A stretch of DNA of 64,000 bases from Gymnothorax reevesii (GCA_029721435.1 CM056577.1:28537719-28601718), one strand, 5' to 3'. Shown: positions 23,340 through 35,624, counted from the stretch's first letter. Translations and numbers: made by a program. The notes: generated from the letters alone by a model not told the origin.

Positions 23340-26300
23340 TTGGGCAGGACCATTCTTTTCATCATCTTCAAAAATATACGTATACTGTATTCACAGCTTA
23401 ACCCTCTGGGCGAATTTCAGAGACCAAATAGAGTGTTTTTTTGTTTTTTCAAATGTCCAACCAACCACCCCCCCCCCACAGCAAACAAGAAGAGACTAAA
23501 AACAGGAGAGACCCTAAATACCAAAAGGCATCAGTTTAGCAGCCGATCAAAGCACCTACAAAATTTGGTGTGGAAATATAGGATGGTTTCGGAGTTACGG
23601 TCCCCAAACCCTTCAAGAACGCTGACGCAGACGCCGACACTGATGGGAACCGAGCCAAAAACAATCGGCCGAATTTACGTCAGGCATTTAGCATTTTTCT
23701 AGTCATCCACCAAGCCAAAAACGCAACTGTAAATGGCTTACAAGCGCACAGCAAAACATTGACAATCGCAAATTACAGCCAATGATCACCTGAGTAGCTG
23801 TCCGTGTCCAACTTGCTCTGTGGAGCCGATCTAAGAGCCGTTGTTCTAAACAAGCACTTGACCTTTTACGGCAGACGGTCATCTCTGTATCACTGCAGGC
23901 CCACGCCAGCGCTGAGCAGGCTGTTGCGGAGACCGCGCTATAAAAAAATCCCCGAAAATAAATGAAATGATAATTTTACTGTGGACCAACGAATGGAACT
24001 TATACAGCTAATTAAAGGAACTGCTGAAAAATGGGAGCGGAGAAATTTAACAGTAAACAAGAAAAGCAATATTTATAGGCAACGAGGCCCTGCACGTACT
24101 GAGAAATACACCTGTTAAAGAGGCCCTCGGGATGTCCTAATTTTGCCATTGTTATTTCATCACAGGTGACTATGATGCATCTTAAACCAACATGCTGGGG
24201 GTAGATATGATGACCTCATACACAGCTGTGCTGGGATAGTTTTCACTGATGCTTTCGTTTCGACAGGTTACCTGAAGAGGTTCAAGTCTTATCGACACGG
24301 TCATTTCTGGAACGTGAAACTTAACTTCACACCAAGTGCTCATGCACTTTGCGAAACAGTACATCTGCAATGAAACTTAAACGGCCTACTCCAGCACTCA
24401 AACCAGCTTCATAATCTCCATTCAAAGATTTTATTCAGTCACAGACCAGACTTACTCCATTTCTGCAACAATGACTCAGACTTCTGAATACAGGCACAGC
24501 ATTTCCCCCAAAGGGAACAAGACTAACTGCAGTTCATGTGCACAGCAGAATGCTTCTCCCGAGATCACGCTTTTACCAACAGCAAATTCACAATAAATCA
24601 GCCAATTTAGAAATAATCAAGGAAATAACTGAATTAAAGTGAAAAACTAAATGAAACTTTATCAGAGGAAAACTACACCGAAGTCATTTTAAACAATCCA
24701 GACTCAAAATCTCGTTTTGTAAGAAAAAAAAAAAAAATGCGAGGGGACCCCAAAATGGAGCCCGCAAATCAGGTTTCATCGCATACCCAGCCCATCCACC
24801 CAGCTCCCAAAGGAGAGGACGACGGAGCCCCTATCTGCCGAGATGAACTAACGAGAGAAAATTCGAGGGAGGTCCTTTCTGAACTGCGCTCTCCCTCAGG
24901 CAATGTCACCCCAGAGCGGGGGAGTCGGGCTCTTAATTAACAGACTGGCCCAACTCCACAGCCTTCGGTCATTTACACTGATTTAAGAGCACTGAGAATA
25001 GTCTGGAAGTTCCGCTTCCCTGTCGCAGAGAAGGGCATGCTGAGTCTAAACCAAGACCGGTGGCCCACGGCAGCGGGATAAATCTGAGGTTCAATTCTTT
25101 GAACAATCTGTCACACGAGAAAAGTTTAGTGAGAAAAGGAAAAAGAAAAAAAAGAAGAAAAAAAAACAAAAAAACTGAGATCCATAATTCCAACCAAAAC
25201 CTGTCAGTGATAATTACAGCTCCAGCTAAACTAGTATTCCCGGTCGTCACCCATGTAGGTCAGGTATACATCAAACTCTGACACTCCAATCTGAGACAAG
25301 GGTACGAATCGATAGCATGAAAGGGCACGGCCTGGTAAAACTGGGACTGACAAGCCAGAGCGGTGCACGCTGTGATAACACAGGAGACGTAACTCAGAGC
25401 TACAGTGCCACTGAGCATGTGCCGCAGGTAAAACAAGACCCACCGCCCTCCGTGATTCGGAGATTATTACGATCTACAGAACCGTGGCAGTGCTGGAAAT
25501 AATTTTCCTAAGCCTGGACCAGCAAGCCGCCATCTTGTTTTCCAGACACTGTAGCTTTGAGTAGCAGTTTATTTTTTGGAATTTCTTCCACTGTGTCGTA
25601 AAACACCGATAGATAGATTATAACAGCGGCATTAGCATGCTCCGTTAATCCGATAATCTACATGCCCAGCCTTGAGGGGTTAATCAAATCATAAAACAAA
25701 GACAGCAGTGACTTACTGAGCGTGCTCTTTGGACAAATTCTCACCTTATATTTATGGGGACAGACCATTGAAGGTCAGTTAGTGACCAAGAGGATTATTT
25801 GCCAGAGACTCAAAAAAGAATAAAAAAGGGAGGGGGTTTGCGACCAGACCTGTGCGAATGTTTGATCGTTATGTATACCCAGACATATACAACAGTAATA
25901 TAACAGGAAGAGGGAAGGCCGCAGTCACTACCTCCGTTCTTTATGTTACGGAATTTACATTTGTGACATGGAGAAGGACACATCCCTGAAATGTTCTGTT
26001 TAAAAAACTCCGGATACTGGTCAAACTTTCCAGGATGTCAGGTAGCCCCCACAAACCAGTTCTGAGACTTAATTGCGGCTTTCCATCTACGCAAGTATGG
26101 CAGAACACGCATTACGTGCCGTTTGCGTAAGCGGGAAACGATACCGTGCTAAATGACTTCTGGCCACTAGAAATGAGGATTAAAATAGATCAGGCACAGG
26201 AAGCTGTTCTCGGGAAGCCGTACACCACAAGTCACAAGTGGAAAGTGGGCGCTTGGCCAACCGCTCATCAATAATTTCGACCTGATGACGAATTCAAGTT

Positions 26301-26535
26301 AAAAATGAATTACCAACAGTACTGTACGGGAACAGAACTGTGAGGAATAACAGGTTTTGACAAAGTCATGCACAGTTTGTTGCTTTATGTATAGGAGTAT
26401 GGCTCATATTTATGCACCAATGGCCACCAAATGAAAGTTCATTAATGAGTTCCTATTAGTGTTCAATGCATATATGTTCCCAATCTTCAATATTTTCAAG
26501 CCTAGAAACCTTTGAAAATAGTTACATTTTGCTTG
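23340..26535. other. tmx3 intron, nothing recognised
   Basis: Only simple sequence stands out: A runs near 24721-24737 and an A/G-rich stretch at 25133-25180. No exon or intact mobile element seen. Confidence 0.45.
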
Positions 26536-26539
26536 GCCT

Positions 26540-27180
26540 CAGGTTTGACCTTTCAAGGTCATCTGAGGTCAACTTTGACACAGCCAAAATATAGGTAATA
26601 TATTACTTCCTGTATCTCAGTAATACAAACTTAACCTCTATCTGCAACCATTTAGATTCCGCAGGCAATTTTGCCAAATCTCCATAAAACCCAATGTTTA
26701 AGTACAGCGCCCCCACTAGACCCACTTCCGTCTATTCAGTCAAAATGGCACTCACACTGTACATAAAGTGCATCAAAGTGAGCTGTTTGCTAGATTTAGA
26801 AAAAAAGTAATCGGACAGTTTTTGAGAAATTTTTTTTTTGAAATTTAAAGTCATATCTATTAACACTGTTAACATATTCCCTGACCTCGAGTTTGACCTT
26901 TCAAAGTCATCTGAGGTCAACTTTAACATAGCCAATGTATAGGTCATATATGACTTCCTATATATCGATAATTCAAACTAAATCTCTATCTGCAACCATT
27001 TGGCCTCCACAGGCCATTTTGCATATTAATTGAGTACAGGGCCCCCAATAGACTTCCGTCGATTCAATCAAAATGGCGTTCGGACTGTACATTGATAGTA
27101 CCAAGGTAAGTTGATTGCCTGATTTAGAAAAAAATTTCTCACACAGTTTTTGAGGAATCTTTTTTTTTTTAAATTTACAC
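26540..27180. repeat. Tandem pair of about 340-bp diverged repeats
   Basis: The block starting TTTGACCTTTCAAGGTCATC near 26548 recurs at about 26889 (TTTGACCTTTCAAAGTCATC). Both continue through TCTATCTGCAACCATTT, a GCCCCC-type core, TTCCGTCTATTCAGTCAAAA and a TTTTTGAG plus T run. Typical of a dispersed fish repeat present twice in the same orientation. Confidence 0.7.
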
Positions 27181-27300
27181 AAAAATGAATCTGCCCAAAA
27201 AAAAAAGAAAAAAAAAAAAAAAAAGAAAAAATTTTCCGGACGACGGACGCCACATGACAATAGCTTATCAGCCCATAGGGCTGGTAAGCAAAAAACACAA

Positions 27301-27345
27301 TGTGTGCCTGTGTGTGTGTGTGTGTGTATATGTGTGTGTGCGCTC
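27301..27345. repeat. TG microsatellite just past a tmx3 donor
   Basis: TG-rich run, CA on the tmx3 sense strand, beginning about 15 bases downstream of the donor of exon 27360-27458. Intronic CA repeats near donors are known hnRNP L binding sites in vertebrates; an effect here is inference. Confidence 0.8.
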
Positions 27346-27359
27346 GCGCATGCAGTCAC

Positions 27360-27458
27360 CTGTTTCACCAAGTTCATATAGAGTGAACCCATCGATTTGC
27401 AGGTAGCCAACAAAGCGCTCTCTGTTCACCCAAGCAGTCAGATCTCCATCCCGATACT
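27360..27458 (-). CDS. tmx3: tmx3 exon, junction of second and third thioredoxin-like regions
   Basis: A 99-bp exon reading EYRDGDLTAWVNRERFVGYL, then QIDGFTLYELGET. It matches human EYEDGDLSSWINRERFQNYL and DGFLLYELGDT. Acceptor TTTCTTTCAG, donor GTGACT. A CA-rich tract on the gene sense strand begins about 15 bases after the donor, which could influence splicing of this exon. Confidence 0.96.
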
Positions 27459-28900
27459 CTGAAAGAAAAACATGGCAAAAGATAAAGCCACAGTCCTCCA
27501 ACATCCCATCTGCCCTTAGGAACTGCTCTTCCTCTGTCCCGTCTCACAATCTCACCATGGTGATCATGAGGAGTAGTGAATATGGGTCATTTTGGCAAAA
27601 CACCTCTCGTACCTTCAAAAAGCAGGTGCAAATAGGCGCACAATTTCCAAATATTTCTAGTTGCATATTGGTGACCTATATTTGCCATCACCAAATTTCT
27701 ATACAAGAATCACACACTAATTACGATCAAGAGCCAAATCACATTAATAATTATTGTGGACATGACCTCATAAATTACCTACTTTTCCAGTGTCTTACTA
27801 ATGCAAAGTCTAGCATGTTTCCTAATATTGGCTGGGGGCAAATTTTTGATGAGGGATGGTTATCTGCCATCAATTGTGCGTCATAAGAGCACAAGACATG
27901 TCAGTGCACACCCAGGACAGACCAGTTTGACACCAAAAACATGAAAATATCCTGAATAATACGCGATTACATGCACGCTTCAAAGAAAACGTGTTGCCTA
28001 GACAAGCTCCACATTTTTTACATCAGATTTCAAATCCTGTCATGGCAAAATGCATTTATTTCTTACACAGCTGTGCTCTCTTTAATTTCTGACCCCTGTA
28101 ATTCACCCCGGCCTGACATTCTGACACCAGCTCAACATTTTCCCTTATTTTTTCCCCTCCACAGTAGTCACAAAACTCACAATATTACCCGTGAACTGGA
28201 GAAAATGCAAAGCCGACATTCAAATCGGCAGACAGCACGGCATGGTACGCTGCGTCGGAGACCGCAGAGATACCCGGTCTTCAGCGCGGTGCGAAATGTC
28301 ACGCGAAAGTTATTATTACGAGAATCCTCCTCTCTTCGGCGAGCGGGGCTTACGAGGCGCGCAGCCGCTTTACGCTCGGGTTAAACTCCAATCAGGCGAG
28401 ATGCTCATTTAGCGTGGCGGCAGGGGCCGTGACAGTGTTCAGCCACGGTGCGAGTTAACACAACGCTGAAAGACCCTCGCGGAGAAAGGAAGAGTCACGC
28501 ACTCTGCTTCTTTAAACCGAGGCACAATTAATGGCCGCCTACCACACAGGCAAACGGAATTAGCATGCGGAGTCATGCACTTCCACAGTTACAGAATTCA
28601 ATACAAATATATTAGCAAGGAGGCCGGCAGGGCTGGGATCCTTGGCACAGAGCCAGGAGTTTGGTCTGAGTCTCGTGGTGCGGGGACAGTAACTCTGCTG
28701 ACTTTACAGAGCTTCGGTACATATACAAACATAAATACATACATACATGAGATGAAAGCCACACAGGATGAGGGGATTTTCATGATTCATTTATTAATAA
28801 TACAGCACTGTATCAGAATTAGGTAATTAATGAGAATCGGTTTTCCACGGGAGACGAAGTTATAACTTCGGAGCTTTAAACGTGCAGTAGAGGAGCATTA
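27459..28900. other. Large tmx3 intron, 3' portion, nothing recognised
   Basis: No exon is recognised. CpG dinucleotides are fairly dense at 28240-28480, but I see no TATA box or clear first exon. Confidence 0.4.
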
Positions 28901-28902
28901 CT

Positions 28903-29157
28903 GACCGAGAAGGAAGGGAAGGAGGGAGGAAGAGAGAAAGAGAGAGCAGGCGAAAGAGATAGAGGGAGGGAGAGCAAGAGTGAGGGAGTGTGGGAGAGAG
29001 AGCGAGAAAGTGAGAGAAATGCATCGATAAAGAAAGCAAAACAAACATTCGGGGGGAGAGAGAGAGAGAGGGAGAGAGTGTGAGGAAATAAGAGCAGGAA
29101 AGGGAGCAAGTGGATAGAGGTGGAGACAACGAGAGAGAGAGAGAGAGGGAGCGCGCG
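28903..29157. repeat. GA-rich simple sequence
   Basis: Degenerate GAGA/GGGA repeat with interruptions. Several Ser/Leu-rich minus-strand frames across it are artefacts of the repeat. Confidence 0.85.
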
Positions 29158-29388
29158 AGCCACCTGACACACTTTTACACTGCTACTGTTGACTTCTTGG
29201 TTTGTGGTTACAGCCACCTGACACATTCAGACTGAGATAAAGACTTCTCTTCTTCCTCTGTGGTGACAGAGCCTCACCGCAGGCTTCAGGGAGGTAGGTG
29301 ATTGAGCAGAGTTTGCAGGCTGCAGACCTGGAGCTATTCAAATGTGACCCCAGCAGAACCTGGCTAATCACACCAGCTCCTGTCGCAG

Positions 29389-29472
29389 GTGCGGACGCAC
29401 CGCACGCTCTGGGCGGACAGGTCAGGGCGGATGAGGTTCTTAACCGGGACGGATCCAGCGCCACGCGGAATG
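29389..29472 (+). CDS. Possible upstream exon of the 35-kb plus-strand gene
   Basis: An AG acceptor (CTCCTGTCGCAG) and a strong donor (AATG before GTGAGT) bracket 84 GC-rich bases. Read in one frame it gives GADAPHALGGQVRADEVLNR then DGSSATRN, leaving one base. That phase joins in frame, with no stop, to the acceptor at 35065 and the ATG at 35124. No in-frame ATG lies in this exon, so if real it is internal, or it is untranslated. The evidence is only splice signals and frame continuity, which could be chance. Confidence 0.25.
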
Positions 29473-29656
29473 GTGAGTATTCGAGGGGCAACCGGTGGAG
29501 AGGCTTGGCAAAGTTTAGCTGTGGTGCTCGAAAACAGAGAGTTGGCTCAGGATTGTGTTAGAACTCCTCGTGGACAAGGGAGATGTGGCTCTGTCTCATT
29601 TTCACAGGACTACATTTGGTTATTCCGAGACCGGAGCAGTTTTTAACCCAAACCAG

Positions 29657-29693
29657 TGTGTTTGTGTGTGTGTGTGTGCGCGCGCGCGCGCAA
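29657..29693. repeat. TG/CG alternating microsatellite
   Basis: TGTGTG repeat passing into CGCGCGCGCG. Purine-pyrimidine alternation throughout. Confidence 0.85.
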
Positions 29694-29850
29694 GTGTACC
29701 ATCTTCATTCATTTCACGTTCAGACACAAAGACCTGAAGACGGAATAGTTATAAACTGCAAATATGCGTTTGTCTTACCGACTGCTAATGATATACGTAG
29801 GTGTTTAAAACTTTTGTTCTTTAGAAGTATAAATTATTAGCTTACTTTGA

Positions 29851-30220
29851 CCTTTTAAACTCTGATGTTTGCTGGAATTTCCCCTTAAGTTGGATCAAAG
29901 GCAGAAGAAGCATTTTTTTTTCATATGGAAGAACAATTTCTAATACATATTCCGTACCTACTGGTTGCACCACTTCACTGGTACATCACATTTATATTTA
30001 TGTTTATGTTCAAACTCAGGACGTCACTTTTTTATGGCCACTGTATTACATCGAACAGAAAATCTCTAGATATTGTGAATCATCTTATGCATATTTCCCT
30101 GTAATTCAGCAGGTCATATTTAGGATCGTTGGAAACATTATGAGCTCTAATAGAAATTAAAACGGGCCAAAAATAACTGCATTTGGCAAACCCACTAATG
30201 GGTCCGCAGATTTCAAGGGG
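29851..30220. mobile_element. Diverged DNA element, copy 2 of a pair
   Basis: Begins CCTTTTAAACTCTGATG and ends CAAGGGG, flanked by TTGA and TCAA, plausibly decayed TTAA. Related along its length to 22944-23339. No coding capacity. Confidence 0.5.
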
Positions 30221-31494
30221 TCAAGCGCAAAATCCTCACTTCGGGAAAAAAAAAGAAGTTTTAACAAGTCTCATTAATTTATCCTGTCCTGCTCAGCAAA
30301 AAGAAATAAGAGTTTGGGTCTCTTAAATCCATGGTTCTTGAACTTTGACTCACTTTTTCATTTTTGCTGAGCAAGGTCACACGTTTCATCCGGCGTGTCG
30401 CAAGCATTCATTTACCTCCTTGTTTTAACTCATTTGGAGCCCAGGTAGCACCTGGCCCGTCTCTGCGCTGAATGAGGTCCTAATTTAACATTTGGCCTCG
30501 CGCCTCTCGTTAGCTTACCTACCCAAAGCAGACAGCTGTATTTGAACAGTGAGTCAAGATCATCTGCAGCTCAAACGAAACTCGATGAGCTGGTTCGGTG
30601 AGCGCCGAGGCTCCGCATTCAGCAGAAATTCTGATGCGCCTCTACATTTTAAAAATTAATGGCCTGAGTATTTTCAGCAATAACACAAAAGCTCTCCATA
30701 CTCTCTGAAACAATACTGCTCAGTTACAGAGACGACTGAAATGGTCCGTAGAGTTTAACTGTTCAAAATCGACCGTTAATGATGCCTGCTCGATGTGCTA
30801 TATTTTACAACTATTTTAGAGTTATATTTTACAAATGCTTGCAGAGCGCATTCACAATGCGAAGTGTTAGATCACGTTACATTGTGGTTATTCAGCGAGT
30901 TTGCTTAATCCGAAGAACTTACTCTTGATGAGACTCAAAGGAACCCCGTGACTCCTGGAGCTACGCAGGGTTAAGGCCCGAGCTCAAGAGCCCAGCAGTT
31001 GCATTGATCTTACTGCAGCCATACGCAGGCTCAAACCAGCAGCCTTCCAGGCTAGGCTACAGGCAACACAAGACCGCCGTTATCGAAGCATCATAAGGCT
31101 TAAACACAAATGCGGTGCAAACCCACAGAAATGAACACGCGGGCAACAGGGTCTGCTCTGAACTCTGAATAATGTAATGGGTTGTAGTTATCAATCTTTC
31201 ACGACAGTCTTCCTTGAACTGTAGGTCAGTAAATACGGGTCCTCAATATTAAAGTAGGAAGACCTAAAGCGGAGAATGTAGTCCACAAGGCTATGCTAGT
31301 GTGCATTTAATTTGGAAGGGTCTCTATTCACTGTGTCCACGAAAACCATTCTTTAATGTTTTAAGTAGAGCGTACAAGGCTGTTCCAAATAAATATGGGG
31401 ACATCATGAAGGACCTCATTTACATGTTAAGGCATTCCTGGTTTTGGGATGGTTTCATATCATTTGCTCATTACATGTCCACAGAAAGACACCA
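30221..31494. other. Large tmx3 intron, one short repeat fragment
   Basis: At 30975-31060 lies a piece similar to 2400-2475 (GGTTAAGGCCCGAGCTCAAG). Nothing else recognised. Confidence 0.4.
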
Positions 31495-32477
31495 CTGGGT
31501 CCAATGAGTACCATGAAATGGCTTTCCATTCCATGGAAAGCACCACTTGACTGAATGGTCACTTTGGCCATCTCCAAACAGAGCCATCGGGATTTATTAA
31601 AAGGGGTAAAAGGTGATCCATTAGACCATATTTCCAAAAACAATTTGAAATGTGGACTCGTCAGACCACAGAACACTTTTCCACTATGCATCAGTCCATC
31701 TTAGATGAGCTTGGGCCCAGCGAAGCCAGCAGCGTTTCTGGGTGCTGTTGATAAATGGCTTTCGCTTTGCATTGTAGAGTTTTAACTTGCACTTGCAGAT
31801 GTAGGGATGAACTGTAGTTACTGACAGTGGTTTTCTAAAGTGTTCCTGAGCCCATGTGGTGATGTCCTTTACACACTGATGTCGGTTTTTGATGCAGTAC
31901 TGCCTGAGGGATTGAAGGTCACGGGCATTCAATATTGGTTTTCGACCTTGTCACTTATGTGCAGTGATTTCTCCAGATTCTCTGAACCTTTTGATGATAT
32001 TACGGACCGTAGTCCCTAAATTTCTTGCAATACCTCGTTGAGGAATGTCGTTTTTAAACTGTTCGACAATCAGCTCACGCATTTGTTCACTAAGTGGTGA
32101 CCCTCGCCCCATCCTTGTTTGTGAATGACTGAGCATTTCAGGGAAGCTGCTTTTATACCCAATCATGGCACCCACCTGTTCCCAATTAGCCCATTGACCT
32201 GTGGGATGTTCCAAATAAGTGTTTGATGAGCATTCCTCAACTCTCTCAGTCTTTTTTGCCACTTGTACCAGCTTTTTTGAAACATGTTGCAGGCATCAAA
32301 TTCCAAATGAGCTAATATTTGCAAAAAATTACAGAGTTTACCTGTTCGAACATTAAGTAACTTGTCTTTGCAGTGTCTTCAATTGAATATAGATTGAAAA
32401 TGATTTGCAAATCATTGTATTCTGTTTTTATTTACGATTTACACAACGTGCCAACTTCACTGGTTTTGGGTTTTGTA
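31495..32477 (-). pseudogene. Tc1/mariner transposase relic
   Basis: Minus strand, 32262 down to 31495. The N-terminal part reads SEQMRELIVEQFKNDIPQRG, then IARNLGTTVRNIIKRFRESG, the helix-turn-helix DNA-binding region of Tc1-like transposases. After a stop it continues ARDLQSLRQYCIKNRHQ and WAQEHFRKPLSVTTV, then the SDEST region near 31640. Stops and frameshifts break it, and the rest of the catalytic domain and the far inverted repeat are missing. The near end (32400-32477) keeps a decayed terminal repeat (CCAACTTCACTGG). Confidence 0.8.
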
Positions 32478-35064
32478 TTATATTGTTAAGGGATCCAGAT
32501 TTTGTTCAGTACACTCTGTGATGCATTTTTGCACATCGGCCTAGTATGCATAAGGTTTCAGTTTGGCAGTCAAGCCATAGATAACAACTTTGAAAAGCTC
32601 AGTGTGCCATTTTGTTGAGATCAGGGCAAATTATGGACCAATTCTGTTCCGTTGTCAGTTCCTGATCTGTAGTACTGCTGTTACAAGCAAATATTCGAGC
32701 AAGAATTCCGTCTCTCTCGGTCGGAGTGCTTTAATTGCAGCTCTCATTTTCTGGTTCCTGTTTTTTATGATGCTGGGAGTGCATTTTCATAATTGTTGAC
32801 ACCGATCCCCCAGCCGACTGCAACAATTCAGCCGTTTTTGTGATCGACGCACCAGCTATTCTGTTTGACTGCAGCTACCATCTTCACCTTGCTTTGAAGA
32901 CTGACTTAGTAGAGCGATGCAGGTCAGAACTGATTGAAATAGACACATTCTGCTCATTAAGGGCAGTAAAAATGATGCGTCTAGATCCGCTCGTAATGGT
33001 GCCTTTTTTTTTTTTATTATAAATCCAGGCGTCCAAACAACACACAACATCCGCTTTCCGAGGAATCACAAGCTTTGGCCTTTTTGGTTATCTGCTGATT
33101 TTGCTCGCACCTTTCTAACTTATCTCTGTTGACTTTCACACGTCCCGTGACTGAGCAATGATGATAATGCACAGGCTAATCACATGATATGTATAGGAGA
33201 TTATATGCCTCAATGATTTTTTATGCTTGTGTATTTGCCCCCCCAATCTAGCGTGACGCTTGTAATATTGACAAATGGGTGCAAAACAATGAAACCCCTT
33301 TCCAACGCACTGCAATCCAGGTGACAACGATAAGTCAATAAGTCAAAGAACTATCCCTCCTCGGCTCTTAAATGCAGAAACAGTACCATGTCCACAGCGC
33401 CAACTGACAGTTAAAGAAAAAGTAGACGCTATAGGAAAAATAATGGCAGTGTTTGCATTTCCATCCAAGTTCTAATTAATTTTTCAATTCGCGGGAGATA
33501 AAAACCTGACTGAATACTCACGCAAAGCCCTTATACTCCCATGAGACGATTAAAATTTTAAACGCTGGGCAGAGGTGGTTTCGCTTGTGAATGTAATGAG
33601 CTGTATTGCAATAAATAGAAGGATGGAAACATGTAGAATGGCATCAAAGCTGGCATGCACAGAATTAGTCGACACAACTCTTCCAGCAGCCGGGGCAGGC
33701 ATTGTTGGCTTGGTTATTTTTATGATGTAGAATCCTGCGGATAATTTGCAAAATGCAGTCACTTAACTGAAGCAAAACATTTGAATGGAGACGCAGCCAG
33801 TGATAGACCTGGGCTGGACTGACACTTTGATGTCATGTGCCGTTTCGCCCTTACGATCCAGCCCAGCTTGCTGTTAGCACATAGTGTGTCACAGCTCTCT
33901 GGGCAACTGCAACATGGAAAGATAAATGTCTCTCTGAATGCTTTGTAATGTTATTTTCCGTGGGCTCACAAAATGGAGACATTTCAACAGACTGTAAATA
34001 CAAAAAACAACCATGTCAAACAATTGAAAGCAATTCAAGACAGTGCTTTGAAGTGGAAATGGACAGCCATGTTGCATTTACCATTAAGGAGTCGGTGTCA
34101 ATTGCACGGTGTAACAGCCACAGACAAATGACACCACTGGCATTTCAATAGATTTCATATAAGCCTCACTTTAAATATGCAGTTCTGTCTGCAACCAACC
34201 TCCCTGCAAAGTGAAGGTTCGATTTACTGCACCGAGGAAGTTTAACAATAGCACAACTGAAAGATGGAGAGGATAGCTCTTTTGTTTTTCCATTAGCTAT
34301 TGGTGGCTATTAATGCCATCTCCAGTAGCAAACACGGCAGAGATGGGGGGAAAAAAGGTGACAAAGTGACAGAAATGGATGGAAACGAGAGTGAACCTTG
34401 GATGGGCATTCACATGATGGAAAGGGCTGTGGGACTTGAGGGTTTCAAATTGACACTTAGATGGCATTCTCTACTGTATTAATAACACAACCTGCCTACT
34501 TGTTAATACTATGGGTTGTTTTACACTGTCCATCACAGGACGGAGATTGTGGTTTCTGGCTCAGATTAGGATTCATGCAGTTGTTTCTTGCTTTGGATAG
34601 TAGCCAGGCTGCTAGCGGCAGCTAGGCTCTGTGGAAAACCGAAAGAGATCTGGTCACAAACAGCAATCTCACTTTAATGCTTGAAAACGTTGCAGGTGGG
34701 GTGGCGGGATGGTTGAAAAGTTGTTTGTCTCCACTCTAAATGAGAAAATATATAGAAGTTTTTAAGTCTGTTAAGATGGTTTGTTTTTTCAGTGAAGGTT
34801 AAGTCCCCTTCATAAATGGCCGATCTTCATATGCTGAATGCAAAATCTCATCTCTACACAGATTGAAAATGTGTTTCACATTGCAGTAGTGTAGAGATAT
34901 GAGAATTCAAAAAGTAAATAACTATAACACTGAGGCAAAATAAATCATTTCTTATCAAGATTTCTCATTTGAAGGCAAAAACATAATTTGCTCAGCGCGC
35001 GATATAGCAAAGAATGAGTTTCCATTATTAAAAAAACTTCTTTCTTCCCCCCTCTTTTTCCCAG
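32478..35064. other. Large tmx3 intron, nothing recognised
   Basis: No repeat family or exon recognised. The end at 35040-35064 is a strong polypyrimidine tract and CAG acceptor on the plus strand for the following ORF. Confidence 0.4.
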
Positions 35065-35123
35065 CTGCACTCAGAGGCCAAGACCGATCCGACGTAAACC
35101 CGCCCATCTCAAAGTCACACAGA

Positions 35124-35624
35124 ATGTCAGCTCATACGGGCCAATCGGAGAGCAGGACGCAGTCCGATCCGACCAATCCGCACCAGCCTGACCCATCTGA
35201 GTTCCACAACGGGCCACTGACCGCGGATACCCGGGACCCGGCACACGTTACAGACATTATGGATGCCGTGGACATCCTGCGCATCCGGGTTCTGGAGGAC
35301 TCGCCGGCGGCCGGGGTGTTTGTGGTGCATATACACTGCCGCGACCCGCCCCTGCTCGGCTATTGGCAGCGCAAGGCCTTCTTCTACAACGGGCAGGTGC
35401 AGCAGACGGACACGCGGCTCGGGGAGGACGGGGAGGGGCTGGCCTTCGTGCTCCACGCCCTGAACCGATCCAAACGGCTCTCAAACGCACACTACTGGAT
35501 ACCATTCGTGGTGGGGCTGTGTCTGGATGCCCTGTTGTTCCGCTACCGCCTACCCGCCAACCTGCAGTGGAACGGAAACATCCAGCAGGTCATGCAGGAC
35601 GACGCCCTGGTGCTGTTTCGCTGA
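35124..35624 (+). CDS. Unrecognised 166-residue protein, nested antisense in a tmx3 intron
   Basis: The ORF starts at ATG 35124 and stops with TGA at 35622-35624. Its third codon positions are strongly G/C in the body, unlike the AT-rich surroundings, which supports real coding. The N-terminal ~50 residues are polar and rich in Ser, Thr, Pro, Asp, probably disordered. The rest looks folded: VDILRIRVLEDSPAAGVFVV, then LLGYWQRKAFFYNGQVQQ, HYWIPFVVGLCLDALLFRYR, and the end QQVMQDDALVLFR. There is no signal peptide, no clear membrane span and no catalytic motif I know. A splice acceptor (TTTTTCCCAG at 35064) precedes it with the same frame open for 19 codons, so it may be the last exon of a spliced gene. 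AATAAA follows at 36054. I do not recognise the family; a domesticated mobile-element or fish-specific gene is possible. Confidence 0.6.
   Translation: MSAHTGQSESRTQSDPTNPHQPDPSEFHNGPLTADTRDPAHVTDIMDAVDILRIRVLEDSPAAGVFVVHIHCRDPPLLGYWQRKAFFYNGQVQQTDTRLGEDGEGLAFVLHALNRSKRLSNAHYWIPFVVGLCLDALLFRYRLPANLQWNGNIQQVMQDDALVLFR

Noticed and set aside
28860..29226. Ser/Leu-rich minus-strand ORFs
   Set aside because: They translate the GA-rich simple sequence.
29298..29388. Translation start of the nested gene at 29298
   Set aside because: The frame opens there with GTG and has no in-frame ATG, so it is not a plausible vertebrate start.
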